Positions 13,345-25,526 of a stretch of DNA of 64,000 nt are shown here, piece after piece. The notes under the pieces were generated by a model. That model made no database searches. It was given only the letters and a program-made list of their open reading frames with translations, and was not told the DNA's origin. Made by a program: the position numbers and the translations under genes. How positions within the stretch are numbered: position 1 is the stretch's first letter; each line of letters starts with the position of its first letter. This stretch comes from Diorhabda sublineata (lineage: Eukaryota > Arthropoda > Insecta > Coleoptera > Chrysomelidae), in assembly GCF_026230105.1 (NCBI RefSeq), contig NC_079478.1, positions 2,061,653 to 2,125,652 on the forward strand, given 5' to 3'.

Positions 13345-13465
13345 CCTAACCCAACCTAACCTAACCTAACCTACCCTAACCTAACCTAACCTAACCTAAC
13401 CTAACCTAACCTAACCTAACCTAACCTAACCTAACCTAACCTAACCTAACCTAACCTAACCTAAC
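13345..13465. repeat. Interstitial telomere-like array (CCTAA)n
   Basis: About 24 units of CCTAA, nearly perfect, with two single-base variants at the left end (CCCAA and CTACC). Equals TTAGG on the minus strand. The longest such block in the window; both flanks are ordinary AT-rich DNA, so it is not a chromosome end. Confidence 0.95.
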
Positions 13466-14699
13466 TATTCTTAATTTAAAGGGCTTTTTGTGGAAAATAC
13501 TGCTGCTGACGTATACGTAACTAAGTATCTCACAAATTGTAAAAATATTAAAAAGTACGTAAACGAGCATTGAATATGAAATCAACAACTCAAATATCTT
13601 TATTATATTGACACAAATCGAAGAAATTATATAAGTGGCGTATTGCTGCACCGATATAAGAATACTTTACAAATAATCGAAATTACCTTTCATTTTGAAA
13701 CGTTATAACTCTAAATCAAATTAATTTATAGCATCCAACTTGATAGCTTCCTATCTATAAACCATAACAACTTTTAGGTAGGATAAAGTGAAGAGGGAAA
13801 AATTGGTTGTGAACACGCCATCAAGCGTGAAGAAATACTCTTCAATTGTTCGTGGTTTACAAACAAAAAGGTCATCCTCGAAGTTGAATTTTATCTAGTG
13901 GAAAATATGCCGAAAGATTTTTAACACTATGGTCGTGTACAATTATTGTAATGTAATGAATATCAAAATTTTCAACAAAGTTCTTCGTCTGCTGGTTTCT
14001 CAAAGAACTAAACAGTTTCTATTGAACATATTTCGATACAAATATAGGCAGGTAATGTCTTCAATACTGTTTGATATTTTAATAGATTGGAAAATAAAGA
14101 AACCATAAATAGTCAGGGATCAACTAGAACCTATTTGAGAAACTAGAGGATCTTGATGTCTATTGACAACAACAAAAATCAGATAAAAGAGAAAACAAGT
14201 TACATAATAGAGAAATACAGTCACCCATTTTAGTTTTAAGCAGTCTAATAGGAAGTACTGAAAATGAAGATGTTCCATAAACGGTCCATTAAACGGTCAT
14301 CAACAGATGCTCATTTACAAAATTTCTTGGACAAATAGACTGAAGAAGAGAGAATAGACATAAAGATAAAAAACTATCAAGGAAGAACTGCAACAGATAA
14401 GCTTAACATGCAGATAGGTTATAGAAATAGAAAAAAAGAAAAGGAAATAAAGAAACCTCGTCAACAAAATTAAACTAAACCAACAAAACAACAGATGAGG
14501 ATAGCAAATACATCGTCCATCAAGCTGAAGCACCAACAGGTGATATACTCTACTGGAAGCTACATCTATGACGATGAAAAATAAAATTAACTTAACTGCA
14601 ATGGTTCAGACTTATTGAACCTAGTAAGACATGATTCGGAAACTTCCAAGTTGTATTTACATTTCCAATTTCTTTAAGTCTTTTTCAAAAATTATTTAA
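13466..14699. other. No gene recognised
   Basis: AT-rich; purine-rich with AAAGAAAAGG-like stretches at 14300-14500, possibly LINE 5' sequence, unsupported. Confidence 0.35.
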
Positions 14700-14765
14700 A
14701 AAATACTGATTTCAAAACAGAAGACACCTAAAATCAAGAAATTATAAAAATATATGAAGAAACAA
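14700..14765 (+). repeat. Dispersed repeat family, copy 2
   Basis: AAAACAGAAGACACCTAAAA, then TCAAGAA, matching the 8.57-kb copy; degenerate downstream. Confidence 0.5.
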
Positions 14766-14999
14766 AAAAATTAATAACAACATATACTGAAGAAAAAGAA
14801 TGAGGTTATTATTTCAAAAATTTATTAGCGGAAGAAGGCAGTGAGAATGAAGAAGACGATATAAGTGATAATGATAAATTTCCAGAAGGAAAACAATAAG
14901 AGTTAATCAATAAACTAAAAGAAACCAGACAAATGATATAACAAACTATTGGGGAGATACACTAAGGCACAGAATATTAAAGATCATGGAAGGACTAAG

Positions 15000-15560
15000 C
15001 TTAAGAGAACCAATGGTGAAATAGTGATCTACTGGAATGATTATATCAATAAAGGAGAGAAGGAGTTCTAATATATGTAATAATTATAGACGAATTAGTT
15101 TACTCAACATCATATATACATTACAAAGATTGATATTAAATGAATGATCAAAAAATTAGTGGAACTAGTATCAAGAAGTTTATCGACAAGAAAAATTAAC
15201 AATGTATGCCATATATTCTATAAAACAAGTCAAGGTAAAATGATATAAGCATAACATGGTATTCATTAATGTCCAACAAGTATTTGACAGAATAAAAAGG
15301 ACATTGAGCTAATGAAATAACCACAGAAGTTACCACGAATCGTGATAATGACGATAATAAACTCTAGCGGGAGGATAATGACAAAATAAGGACCATCCAA
15401 GAAATATAAATCTACTAAACAAAATCCAAGTAATATTTACATAAAAATTTTTCAAAAGAAACTATGGTTAGCAGATATATTCATCAATATACATTCTTAC
15501 CGACGTTGATTTACAATGAACTATCAGGTTTTATTAACCTATTATATTTATTATAATTTC
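15000..15560 (+). mobile_element. LINE reverse transcriptase remnant
   Basis: Frames give NNYRRISLLNIIYTLQRLIL (family: NYRGISLLN..YK..ERL), then HNMVFINVQQVFDRIKR (family: .M.FIDF.QAFD.I.R). N-terminal half of an RT domain, full of stops. GC-poor and old. Confidence 0.75.
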
Positions 15561-16157
15561 AAGTAGCAGTTTTCAATTTAATATAAAAATATTTCATATG
15601 TTCTGATGAGTAATAATGTAGAGAATAATTAAATGAACAATTTCACTCTCATCCTCTTTACAGTAAACAAACTTAGGACTTAAAAAAGTTCAAATATAAA
15701 ATGTTTTGCTCCGATCTACCCCACTAATTCATAAAAATTTCCACCTAATAGCCTACTCATATTTTATTTCCAAATAGCCGGTCATCCAATTTTATAGCAT
15801 CAAGAAATTTGTTTCCAAGGGATACTTAACTTTCCTTGTTTCCTATACATGAAACTATTATACGGTCATTTGATTGCTGCTACTAATTTTACGATCTCAT
15901 ACATTTTAAAGGATGGGTAAGTCGAAGATTTCCTATTCTAATGAGGTATTATGTGTTTTTTGTGACAGGTTTGCAGCTTTTGTGATCAAATTTTCAAGAT
16001 TTATCACGCTCTGCATTAAATATGTTTTTTTTTTTCATTCTTTTTCGCATAAGAGAAGCCGAAATTGTCATTTCAAATTATTTTTTCTAGAAAATTTGAG
16101 TTGGTTATGAAAATTTTATATTCAATGTTGAAGGAATTATTTGTAAAAATACAAAAA
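15561..16157. other. No gene recognised
   Basis: AT-rich. A 65-codon ORF at 15913-16110 has no motif. Confidence 0.35.
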
Positions 16158-16370
16158 TTTATTTAATTTCTTATTTCTTAGACCTTTTGATATGTTTATG
16201 TTTCTAAATGTTCTTCATTTTAGGGTCTCTTCTGTTTCAAAATTGGTTTTTTTTTATTAATTTTTGTGATGGGTAGTTGACGTTTATCATTTTATCTTTT
16301 GAAAATTGTTAGAAAAAACAGAAGAGACTTAAAATCAAGAACATTTAGAAACATAAGTAAGTTCATATAT
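16158..16370. repeat. Dispersed repeat family, inverted pair
   Basis: A minus copy (TTATTTCTTAGACCTTTTGA at 16171, ending TAGGGTCTCTTCTGTTT near 16238) faces a plus copy (CAGAAGAGACTTAAAATCAA at 16319). About 80 bases lie between them, so the two can pair into a hairpin. Confidence 0.6.
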
Positions 16371-16859
16371 CGATTTCAAGGAGTTATGTACAAGTTTTAT
16401 ATCAAGCAGTATCTACTGAGTTTTAATAATGATTTTCTCTATCAAACTTGTCAAACTTGTAGTGTTTTTTTGTCAATTTTCTAGCAATTAGAGCCCGAAT
16501 TCTGCCATGGAAAAAACAGCGACGGTTAGTGCGTAAGCGCTACAGTGCTGGAGAACTTTTAAACAAATTATAATGAAAATAATGATAATAACATATGAGC
16601 AAATGCGACACTTTTCACTAGTTTTCCAAAAAAACATTTCCATTACTTCGCAGCCGCTTTTTGATACTTATAAAAATGTAAACGAAATAGTAGCATTCTT
16701 TCTGTTAACGCTATTGCACATTAGTATTCATCTAGTATAGAAAAACGTGTTCTGCGCGCTCTTTCCATCACCGACTTTATAATGTGGCCGTCTGAGACGT
16801 GATTTCGCTGCAAGTAACTTATTTTCCGATCTGTATAGCTCTATGGAACAATTTTAGCT
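16371..16859. other. No gene recognised
   Basis: A slightly GC-richer part at 16500-16860 has no recognised motif. Confidence 0.35.
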
Positions 16860-17475
16860 GTACGAGGTCTGGCTATTAAATAAAGAGACTGATTATGAAA
16901 AAGGGTTTTATTATAAACATTATTCTACATTCAAATGCTTCCCTTCAATATACTTACCTTTCCTTGTCACACACCTTTCCACACGTTTTTCCATTGATCG
17001 AAGCAGTGCTTCTTTGGTGAGTGCCTTTAAGAGCTCTGCCGTTTTTTGCTTTACCGCTTCCATCGACTCTAACATTTTTTGTCATGTGTAAAATTTGCTT
17101 TATCGGTGTTTACAACCTCCGCAATCATCCTGATCCTGATTATACGATCTGCACACACAATTTGGTTGATTTTGGTCACTGTTTCCGGAGTTGAAACAGT
17201 CACAGGGCGACCCGGGCGCTGGTCATCTTCAGTGCTCTCTCGGTCTTCACTAAAACACTTACACTATTGAAAACACGCGCACGAGCTAGAGAATTGCCCC
17301 CATAGGCCTCTTGCAGCAATTTATAGCACTCAGTAGGAGTCTTTTTCAATTTAACGAGAAGTTTGAGATTAATACGCTGTTTTTCGTCATACATGGATTT
17401 CGGCAAGAGAAAAACAATTGAAATTAGATTGATAATTGACGGTTTAACGGTAATGAGGTTCAAAACCTGGCGCCA
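16860..17475 (-). mobile_element. Internally deleted mariner-type element
   Basis: Minus strand: MYDEKQRINLKLLVKLKKTP, then TECYKLLQEAYGGNSLARARVF (N-terminal helix-turn-helix region), a short frameshifted part, then VTVSTPETVTKINQIVCADR. It then jumps to KKRQSS and finally GKVSILKGSI, which equals the usual extreme C-terminus (KGKYIEGKHFN). Most of the catalytic core is missing. GAGGTCTGGCTATTAAATAA at 16866 looks like the terminal sequence at the C-terminal end; a matching end beyond 17475 was not found. Higher GC than its surroundings, so one of the younger insertions. Confidence 0.75.
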
Positions 17476-18639
17476 CGACTACAAAAAGTTTGGAATACGC
17501 AATATTTCTCCTAGCTAATTAGAAAACGAAATGACCTCTGGTATATTGCATCCGGTATCTTAAAAAATATAACATACATTTCTTAGCTTGATGACCCCAT
17601 TTACACCATTATTTAAACCAAATGATTTTTTTGGATGAAAAGAATATAACAATGAAATCATGTTTTTCAAGAATTTAATCGATGTAGATGCAAGATAGCT
17701 TTATGCATCTAAACTCAATTAAAGATCATGACAAAATGTAGCAATTTTGCAATATTAATCAACTGGGTCATCTTTAACTTTTTGTTTATGTGGCCAAAAA
17801 ATAAGCAAGTCATCGGAGTTATTTTTCATTCGACGTCAAGTACAAATAACACGAATTGATCTTCAAAACACGGAACGTGATATCCATTTTTCATTAAATA
17901 CGTATCAACCACATAGGGTGATGCCATTTTGTATATTTTCATCGAAAAAAACCGTCAGTGGTTATCAAATTTCATATCCAGTTATAATTTTTATAAAAAT
18001 CCAAAAAGAACTTGAGCATAACTTTTTGATAGCCAGGTTCTTATAATAAGAATGGAATTGAGTCACTTGCAATCTCTCTAATGACTGTAGAAGATTTGAT
18101 GGTGATTTTCACCAATTTATACATAGAATTGACAAAAACTCATTTCCAAAATTTCTTTCACTCGCTATTAATTCAGACTCAAAAAACAAGTTCTAGTAAA
18201 TTCACGTAAAGTTCAAATGAAGCAATAATAACTGTCCAATTCAAAAACTAAGAAAAAAAATAAAGTAAGACTGTTTATGTCAAAATAAATTTTTGAAGCT
18301 ATTGGAGTGGCAGTATCATTGATCAAGAAACTGATATTTATAGTTCAAGGCTCGATACAGATGAAAAATGGAATTTCCATTATATGAAGTTTCGCTTTGT
18401 TCTTTGTCTGTTACCTGTCTTGGTGACCACTCAGTCCGCCACCATTGCGGTTTTATAATTTTAATGATTCCCGGATATCCTCTTATACTGTCAACAACAG
18501 GACTGCACTGGAAAAGAAGAAAGATAGAGAAAAACCAGTTATTGAAACAATTTACAAAAGTTGAGACATGTATGGATACTCTTGGGAAACTATAATCAGG
18601 AAAGATCTATTGAATTCATCATCCTAGGTAAGAATTATC
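17476..18639. other. No gene recognised
   Basis: AT-rich to 18300. 18370-18600 carries a 75-codon ORF without a family motif. TTCTTTGTCTGTT at about 18399 recurs at 18939, suggesting both belong to one old element. Confidence 0.35.
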
Positions 18640-18960
18640 TACGAATACTTTCAGTAGTCTTGTCAGGGCAATTCTACCTCTTGGTCAACTGAAGACTCTA
18701 GATTTAGCAGAGGATGTAAGGTGCAGATTCTGTTACATAGAAGAGAAGGCTTCACTCCACAATCTCTTGAATTCTGAAAGACTACGGAACTCTAGAACAT
18801 GACACTTATGAAATAGAAGATAAAAATTTGGGATCAACTGTAAACATAAGTCTCCCCAGTGGTATAGCAATAAAAAGGGGCACAATAGATCATTTGGATC
18901 GCATTGTATAAATACACACATTATACAAAGTTTCACTAAGTTCTTTGTCTGTTTGTCTGC
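18640..18960 (+). mobile_element. LINE C-terminal (RNase H to zinc-knuckle) remnant
   Basis: Reads ILPLGQLKTLDLAEDVRCRF, then CYIEEKASLHNLL, matching the Jockey-clade end (L.GH.PL..H...LGL..D..CR.C...EET..H.L). Stops after SLHNLL; degenerate beyond. Confidence 0.65.
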
Positions 18961-20955
18961 TACCATTGTTTTTATATTGAACACCGCTCACCTCCGATCT
19001 ATGTTGAAAGTGTTGCTTTTTGTTATTCCCAGTTCATTTGTAATTTTGGCAAATTCAATCAACCTCTATCTTTGTTATTTCGAATCAGCTAGACAGTAAT
19101 TGAATCGAAAAATCAAAGATCAAGTAGAGGGGTTTAAAAAAAATTCAACCAATTACTTCTGTTAATAAAGTGAATGTAACAAAGCGAGATCGTACCAATT
19201 AATTTTTTACGTTTTCTGAGTGGCTGGAAACGTCACAAAATTAACGTGGATGTGAATTACCGGCAGTAGCTATTCAGTAACCCAAAAAATGGATTGCGTT
19301 GGATTTATTTACCCAGCGATATGAACATTATTCGAACAAAGGCGTACAACTGAATTATTTAACATATTTATCAATGTTTTATTTTTGTAGATTTGTATAA
19401 TATACCAATAATGAAATATTTGAGTAATAAATCAGTTGAAACAAGTATCTAACAGTGTTATTTGAATTGTTTGTCGGATCTTCTTCGATCATACGTTCCA
19501 CAATAATTGAATAATAATGCCTACCAGCAAGTGCCTCATCACCAAGGGATATAAGTTATCATTCAAATTTGGTATACCATCGAATAACTGAATGGACATT
19601 GCAGCTGTTCAAGACGTTCTTCTCTACTTGAACTTTTTTTATTTATCATAATTTCAAATCCAGTTATCAGTTGGAGCTACTTTCCATTCCATTTCTTCAT
19701 AGCTTGAGTTGAACTAACTATAAACGTCTTGCTTAACTTCGTCAATTACTAAGATAGTTTTTTCCATAGATTAGATCTCCATGGCTCAATGGCTACTTGT
19801 CAGTCTAATATATGGACGATTGCCTAATTGAAACATATTGTGTATTAGTTTTTTAATATAATTTTCTCGGAAACCTTGATTAATCCATTCTCTCAGATGT
19901 GGATCAAAATAGATTCAAAATTGATTACATTTCAATGATATTAAAAAGATTCTGTGAAAGTTTGAGAGTTTTGTACACATTTGCAAACTATAACTAACAA
20001 GTAAAGTTAATGACTTTATATATTCCTGTCCTTTCCCCAAAATATACGCGTTGATAGTCACTAGTTTTTCGTCCCTTCTTCCTGTACAATCCACTGATCA
20101 ATTAATCAATTTGTGATATAACTCACGAAGTTCTAATTCGAGCTCGATACATTAGCAAGAAAATATTTCAGGCCCGAATTCACATAGTAGGGAAAAATGT
20201 CACCATTTTTTGTTTGCTACCAATTAATTAATTAAGTGTTTAATATAAATAGTGGTAATCAGCAAGCTCCACCCTTCTATTATATATTTTCAACGGTTAC
20301 TTTGAAATTGGGAGGGTGCAAAAAAACGAATGTGAACTTGTGGTGTCAGTTCACATAATAATTAAATATAAACATCATTAAACTACTGTGACCAACTATT
20401 TTAAATGAGAATCTACTACCTTTGAAAGGTTATGCTAATTGTGATAAAAAATGAACTAAAATATACTGAAAAAATAATAAAAATGACTTGTTAAGCGTTA
20501 ACCGGTAAAAAAATAGATAATTTAGTGTTTATTGCTCTATATTCATTCAATATTTGCTTGTATGATGTATATCTAATTTTGTAACGCCACTGATCATCCA
20601 TAGAAACGTCTAACGATTTGAATTGGAAGCCTAAAGCTGTATCTTTAATTCATATTCGTAATAATGCTATTTCTGCTTTTATTTCGTACAAATATGTGAA
20701 TGTAACTCATTGAAGTGTAGATGCACTTCATATGGTACCGATTGATTGAAACTATTCATCATTGAAACTAAAAAAAAAAAGAAGTGAAAAGGCATAACGT
20801 GAACAAAAAATTATAGAGAGAAAGTATTGTGATACATGACTCAAAATTCAATTAATTCTCAACAAATCTGAAAAAGTTGTAGTCTTTTTTGCAGACTCCT
20901 GATATGATTTCAATTCAATATTTGTTGATGAATAAATAAGGGCGTATCAATACGT
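18961..20955. other. No gene recognised
   Basis: AT-rich intergenic DNA; no motif found. Confidence 0.4.
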
Positions 20956-21300
20956 CGATTTCTGGAAAAAAAAACATCAATGTCAATGTAGAAGATATTC
21001 AAAATGCTCGCCGCGAACATCTTTGTAACACTCTAATCTCGTATAGAAATGTCTAACATTATTCAATACCTCAAGCGTGACTGAGCTAATTACAAGCATG
21101 ATTTGTAATGTTTACAATACTTCAGATATATCGAAGTCTAATAGCATCAAATCAGGAAATCGTGCTGACCGTTCTATCTATGCAAGACTCTCTCTCCTAT
21201 TTGTTAATATGACGGTACTCCTTCTTGTTGGGAACCGTATTATATTCGCTGGTTTGTTGGATCAAGATATGAGTTTGTTAAAATCAATGAGACAGTGACT
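20956..21300 (-). mobile_element. Tc1/mariner-superfamily transposase C-terminus
   Basis: Minus strand: a degenerate WIGR..S..W.ARFPDLMLLDF region (family: W.A.SPDLTPLDFFLW), then SVTLEVLNNVRHFYTRLECY, then GEHFEYLL. This is the C-terminus of the lineage also seen at 29.0, 33.3 and 33.8 kb. Heavily mutated. Confidence 0.65.
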
Positions 21301-21799
21301 TAAATTCCAAATGAGCTACTGAGTTAATATTAACTTATAGGAATATGTTTTATTTGTGTGGCTAGCGTCGAGTGGAGCTGCTTTTCCACTAGAATTTTGT
21401 GTACTTTCTTAAAACTCAAGCATAATATCCAATCCCGTATCTTCACTAACTACATTAGTAGCTACTTTTTTCTGTCTTACATAACCGAGCTCGAGAAAAT
21501 GCGTATTTATTGGTAAAATAACCAAAAAGCTTCTATTTGTGTGTTATTACCATAACCCATCATTTGTAGGATGGTTTTTGTATGACACTGATCACTACGC
21601 TTCTCAATAATCAAAGCTAAATCAAAAATAAGTATAAAAGTGATTTTGTGAAATAGAATAATTTCCTTTTTTTAAATGTTAATTTTTGTATAATTCAAGC
21701 TCATATATAAAATTCAAAAAAATGTCTTACTTCTTGTCTTCTTTTATATGGTTTTCTCGATTAATGATTTTGATTTTAGGTCTCTATTAATTAAACTTT

Positions 21800-22160
21800 C
21801 ATTTAATACATGTAATATTGACGTTTCGACTATTTTCTGTCTTTATCAAGATACCTTTGTGTTAATGCAGTTTTATTTTTTTTATATTGATGCCCTCTTA
21901 ATCTATTTTCTAAATACTGAAATGTCTGCCCTATGTAAACAGCATCCCAATCATTACAAGGTGCTTGATACCTTGATGTTTTGTTTTTTAATTGATTATG
22001 GCATCTATTTATCCTTTTCTTCAATATGCTGTTTGTTATTTTTTCCGAATAATTTTTTGCTTTTATTGCAGTTTTTGCATAGCTAAGCATCTAACTAAAT
22101 TCAAGACTGACTCTTGGAAAAATCTATCAACCAAACTTATTAACTCTGATCTTGTTTGTA
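21800..22160 (-). mobile_element. Penelope-like element GIY-YIG endonuclease remnant
   Basis: Minus ORF 22090-21830 reads ...LKNKTSRYQAPCNDWDAVYI, then GQTFQYLENRLRGHQYKKNK, then TALTQRYLD. This is the GIY-YIG pattern of Penelope-like retroelements (Y.I.C.DC...YIGQT.R.L..R...H......ALT.H). The usual Y-C-DC lead-in is partly kept (YQAPCNDWD). The RT domain is not seen nearby; frames break below 21830. Confidence 0.75.
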
Positions 22161-22199
22161 ACATGACACAAATTGACGTTCACATATCTTGAGGAGATG

Positions 22200-24809
22200 T
22201 AGAAGCCGTTATTATTTCGTTCGATTTCGATTATGAATCAAAGTTTTTCATGATAAGAATTGAATTTTTGATACATCATCATTTACATCAAGCTTGTTTA
22301 AGACAGTTCCCTCAAGATCTTCCATTGCTAATTGTGCTGTAACTCTTGATATGGAAGCTACCAAAACACAACTATCAGTTTGTATATTTATAAATCAAGA
22401 TAATTTCTCAACAAAATTCGAATTTTTCTATTAAATATACTTTTTAGAAATATTGAGTAAGATGTATATCATAGTAGGAGAAGAGAATTTATTTGAAAAT
22501 AAGATAAGAAACTAAAATAACAAACAGCCATTACGCTTTTGTTTACTAGCTTCTCGTACGTGTTTTCCTTGAGGAGAAACTTTTTAAAACGTTGCCGTTA
22601 TTAATAAGGGTGCTTACCCCAAATATGAATCCTATTTTTCTCCTCCATGTACCATTCCGCATTCTCAGCATCGCTAGAAACTCAAAACCATTACTTAATC
22701 TACACTATATATTATAACGTAGTGTAGCACTATCCAATTCCTCTCACTCTTCCCTCGAATGCAATGGCACGAAAAAATAAGTAGGGCTTTTTTGCAGTAC
22801 TGGACTAGATATTATATGTAAGTAAAAATTATTTACATCTATGTGAGGGAAAATCAAATAATTGCACCAAAAATGGTAAAAAAATGCAAGAACAAACCAT
22901 CCACAAAACGAGGGAATTAAGGCACGAAATTTAGAGAAAGAAACACGATATAAAACGAGACAAACATTTATAGAAGTTGAAAGATAATGAAGAGACAGTT
23001 GACAAAAAACAGCTTCAAATAAGTTATTTTTAAGTTAGTGAAAACAATTTGGGATAATGGAATTATTTCAAATAAACGCAGAACATTAATTAAGAGATCC
23101 AGTTGATTGTATCATTTAGAAGAATTAATTTTTTTAACTTAGAATATAGATTTTTTTTAAAAGTTTAAAACGATAAAATAAGAAACAAGATATAAGTAAA
23201 AAATAGTGATTATTACATTGTTAGGTCAACTATGAAATTGATTTACAGTCTTTAGGTAAACAGATGACCATAGAAGTAAACTAAGAAAACTAATGAAAAG
23301 ACGATTGAGCAGTTGGCGCCAAAGAATAAGATAAGAAGTGTACAAAATATATAGTACAACAAGGTAAATGGAAATGTTATAGTGTTAAGGTTTGTTCTTA
23401 GGACAATATAAAGAAATACTTTTAGAAATTAATCAGATAATTCTTTTTTACAATAAAACACAAAACTACATCTCCTTTTTTTATAATACATTATCCTTCT
23501 TCGGTACCTTCTGTTTTCCAATTGGATATTTATCCCTTGTTTTCTGATCAATCTATAATTATGAAGGAAATTTAAAGTCTAGTTACAATTAGATTAGATT
23601 AATGAATTATGTTATTATGAAAAGAAAAATATAATTTAAAACCATGGGAGTATATTTGCAGGAGACGTGGAGAGGAAAATAACATGGAAAGACCAGGTTA
23701 AAAGGTATTATATAGGGAAGAATTAAGAAAGTTAAGAAGAAAATAGGTGACAAACTGTTATGAAGAACAATTGTATATATAACCGAGGTATAATACAACA
23801 TTAAGACAATAAGATATATTTGAAAAAGGTTACAATGAACTGAAAAAATTTTATTACCAAAATTCAATGAATAATAGGTGATATAAACAAAGAATAAATT
23901 TCATATAGTTACTTATCAAAACCATTGTAGAGGACATGTAAAATAATTTAACTATAATGAGTATGCTTGCATAATTCAAATATATAATTTTATTATTTTG
24001 AATTATATTCTCAGAAACTATAAATATTGTTGAATCAAATTGATGAATTTTGGAATTTAATTGTTTTAGTTTCAGTTTAGGTATATCATATTGAAATTTA
24101 ATACTAAGCCGGCACTGTATTATTTTTTATTGCCTTGTATGGATTACAATCGCCCCCGTATATAAAGATTGGATAAGTCTGATGACGGAAGCATGTAATT
24201 TTATAGGAAGAGGGACCACTACCGGTCATATTTTTTTTTCATGTGAATCGATACCATTTGTTTTTGGTGGCAGATTTCGGAGACATTTTCACGAATAAAC
24301 GATTGAGTAATACATTTAAATCTTTTTGTTAAATTACAGTTAGATTTAAAATTTGCAATAAGTTTATTCTGTCCTGTAAAAATTTTCTTGTCGTGCCTAT
24401 AAAATTTTTTGAGGGCGGTAGTAAATTCGGTCAGATCTAAGTATGTTATGGAAAATTGATATATTTGTACATAGAAACTCAACCAGATTTAAAATTGTTT
24501 TTCAAAACATTAGACTCGAAACCGTCTTTGATTCCAGCGTATACTATTAGAATGCGTTTCCCTTTGGAACATGGCCCGTTCAAACCATGTTTGAACATAA
24601 ATTATGTCTATTAGAACTTCGGTTGTCTTATATCTGACTCAAATAATCTTGCTATCCTTGACGATTCGGTTATTGCCACCAATTTTTTGTGTTTAAAACC
24701 ATATGCTGACAAAACTGCAATGTTTCTAAACTTCTGGATAATCTGCTACTTTTTGCTGTATTATTTCTAACGTCTTTTTCTTTGTCTCCACCATCTTACG
24801 ATCTCTTGC
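22200..24809. other. No gene recognised
   Basis: AT-rich. 24100-24700 has an 87-codon minus ORF (24482-24219) with a K/R-rich sequence and adjoining reading KNKWYRFT, not assignable. Nothing else seen. Confidence 0.35.
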
Positions 24810-25000
24810 ACCCCACGTGAGAAGAATAGTAGACTGCAACGCATCGTACTTGAAGGGAAATCTATAGGGAAAAGAGAATCCAGACGACCACCTAAGAGAT
24901 GGATAGACAGCTGGCAGACAACCTTCCAGGATCTGATACAGAGGAGCCTGCAAAACTAACAGATCATGAGATCTAAAAAATGAATAAGAAGAAGAAGACT
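24810..25000 (+). mobile_element. LINE 3' end, AAG-tailed family
   Basis: Reads RLQRIVLEGKSIGKRESRRP, then PKRWIDSW, then a short tail and TAAGAAGAAGAAG at 24983. Same C-terminal pattern and tail type as the 37.6-kb and 45.4-kb copies. 5' truncated. Confidence 0.75.
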
Positions 25001-25499
25001 TCTAATGTCGCAACTCCGTTCTCCTTATATAAACTATAAATTGTCCTACATAAAAAAAATTTTTGAGTAGCTTTGTGAACTGATTTCAATGTTTTTTTAC
25101 ATGTTTTCGGTTCTGTAAATGATCCACAGCAACCCCTTTCGTGATTACTCGATAAATGGAGAATTGATTTACTCTAGTTAATTCAGCAATACTTATTATG
25201 ATTACATTATTAGATTGCTCAACATTTTCTTTTTTTTATTTATTATTTTCCATATTTCTATTTATTTAAAGAAATTTTAGAATTGAATTAATCTCACCAA
25301 ACCACGCCACTGCTTATCCAAACTTTCTAGCAAGAATATCTTGAAGAAATTGTGTACGTACGCTTTCCGACAACTTCGGCTAATAGAAATGCATTTATGC
25401 TTACGAATCGATGATTTTATTGGTAAAAAGTATGAAAATATGAAAGTTTAAAAATAAAGAAAGAAATGTGCATAACCAAGCAACCGATTTAGCGAAATG
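25001..25499. other. No gene recognised
   Basis: AT-rich; nothing seen. Confidence 0.4.
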
Positions 25500-25526
25500 A
25501 AACCTAACCTAACCTAACCTAACCTG
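25500..25526. repeat. Interstitial telomere-like block (CCTAA)
   Basis: Five units of CCTAA between AT-rich flanks with no recognised element. Confidence 0.85.

Noticed and set aside
13345..13465. True chromosome end
   Set aside because: Unique AT-rich DNA continues on both sides for many kilobases.
17079..17270. Plus-strand 63-codon ORF
   Set aside because: Antisense of the mariner fragment with the VSTPETVTKINQIV motif.
21748..22086. Plus-strand 112-codon hydrophobic ORF
   Set aside because: Antisense of the GIY-YIG fragment, which explains the sequence better.
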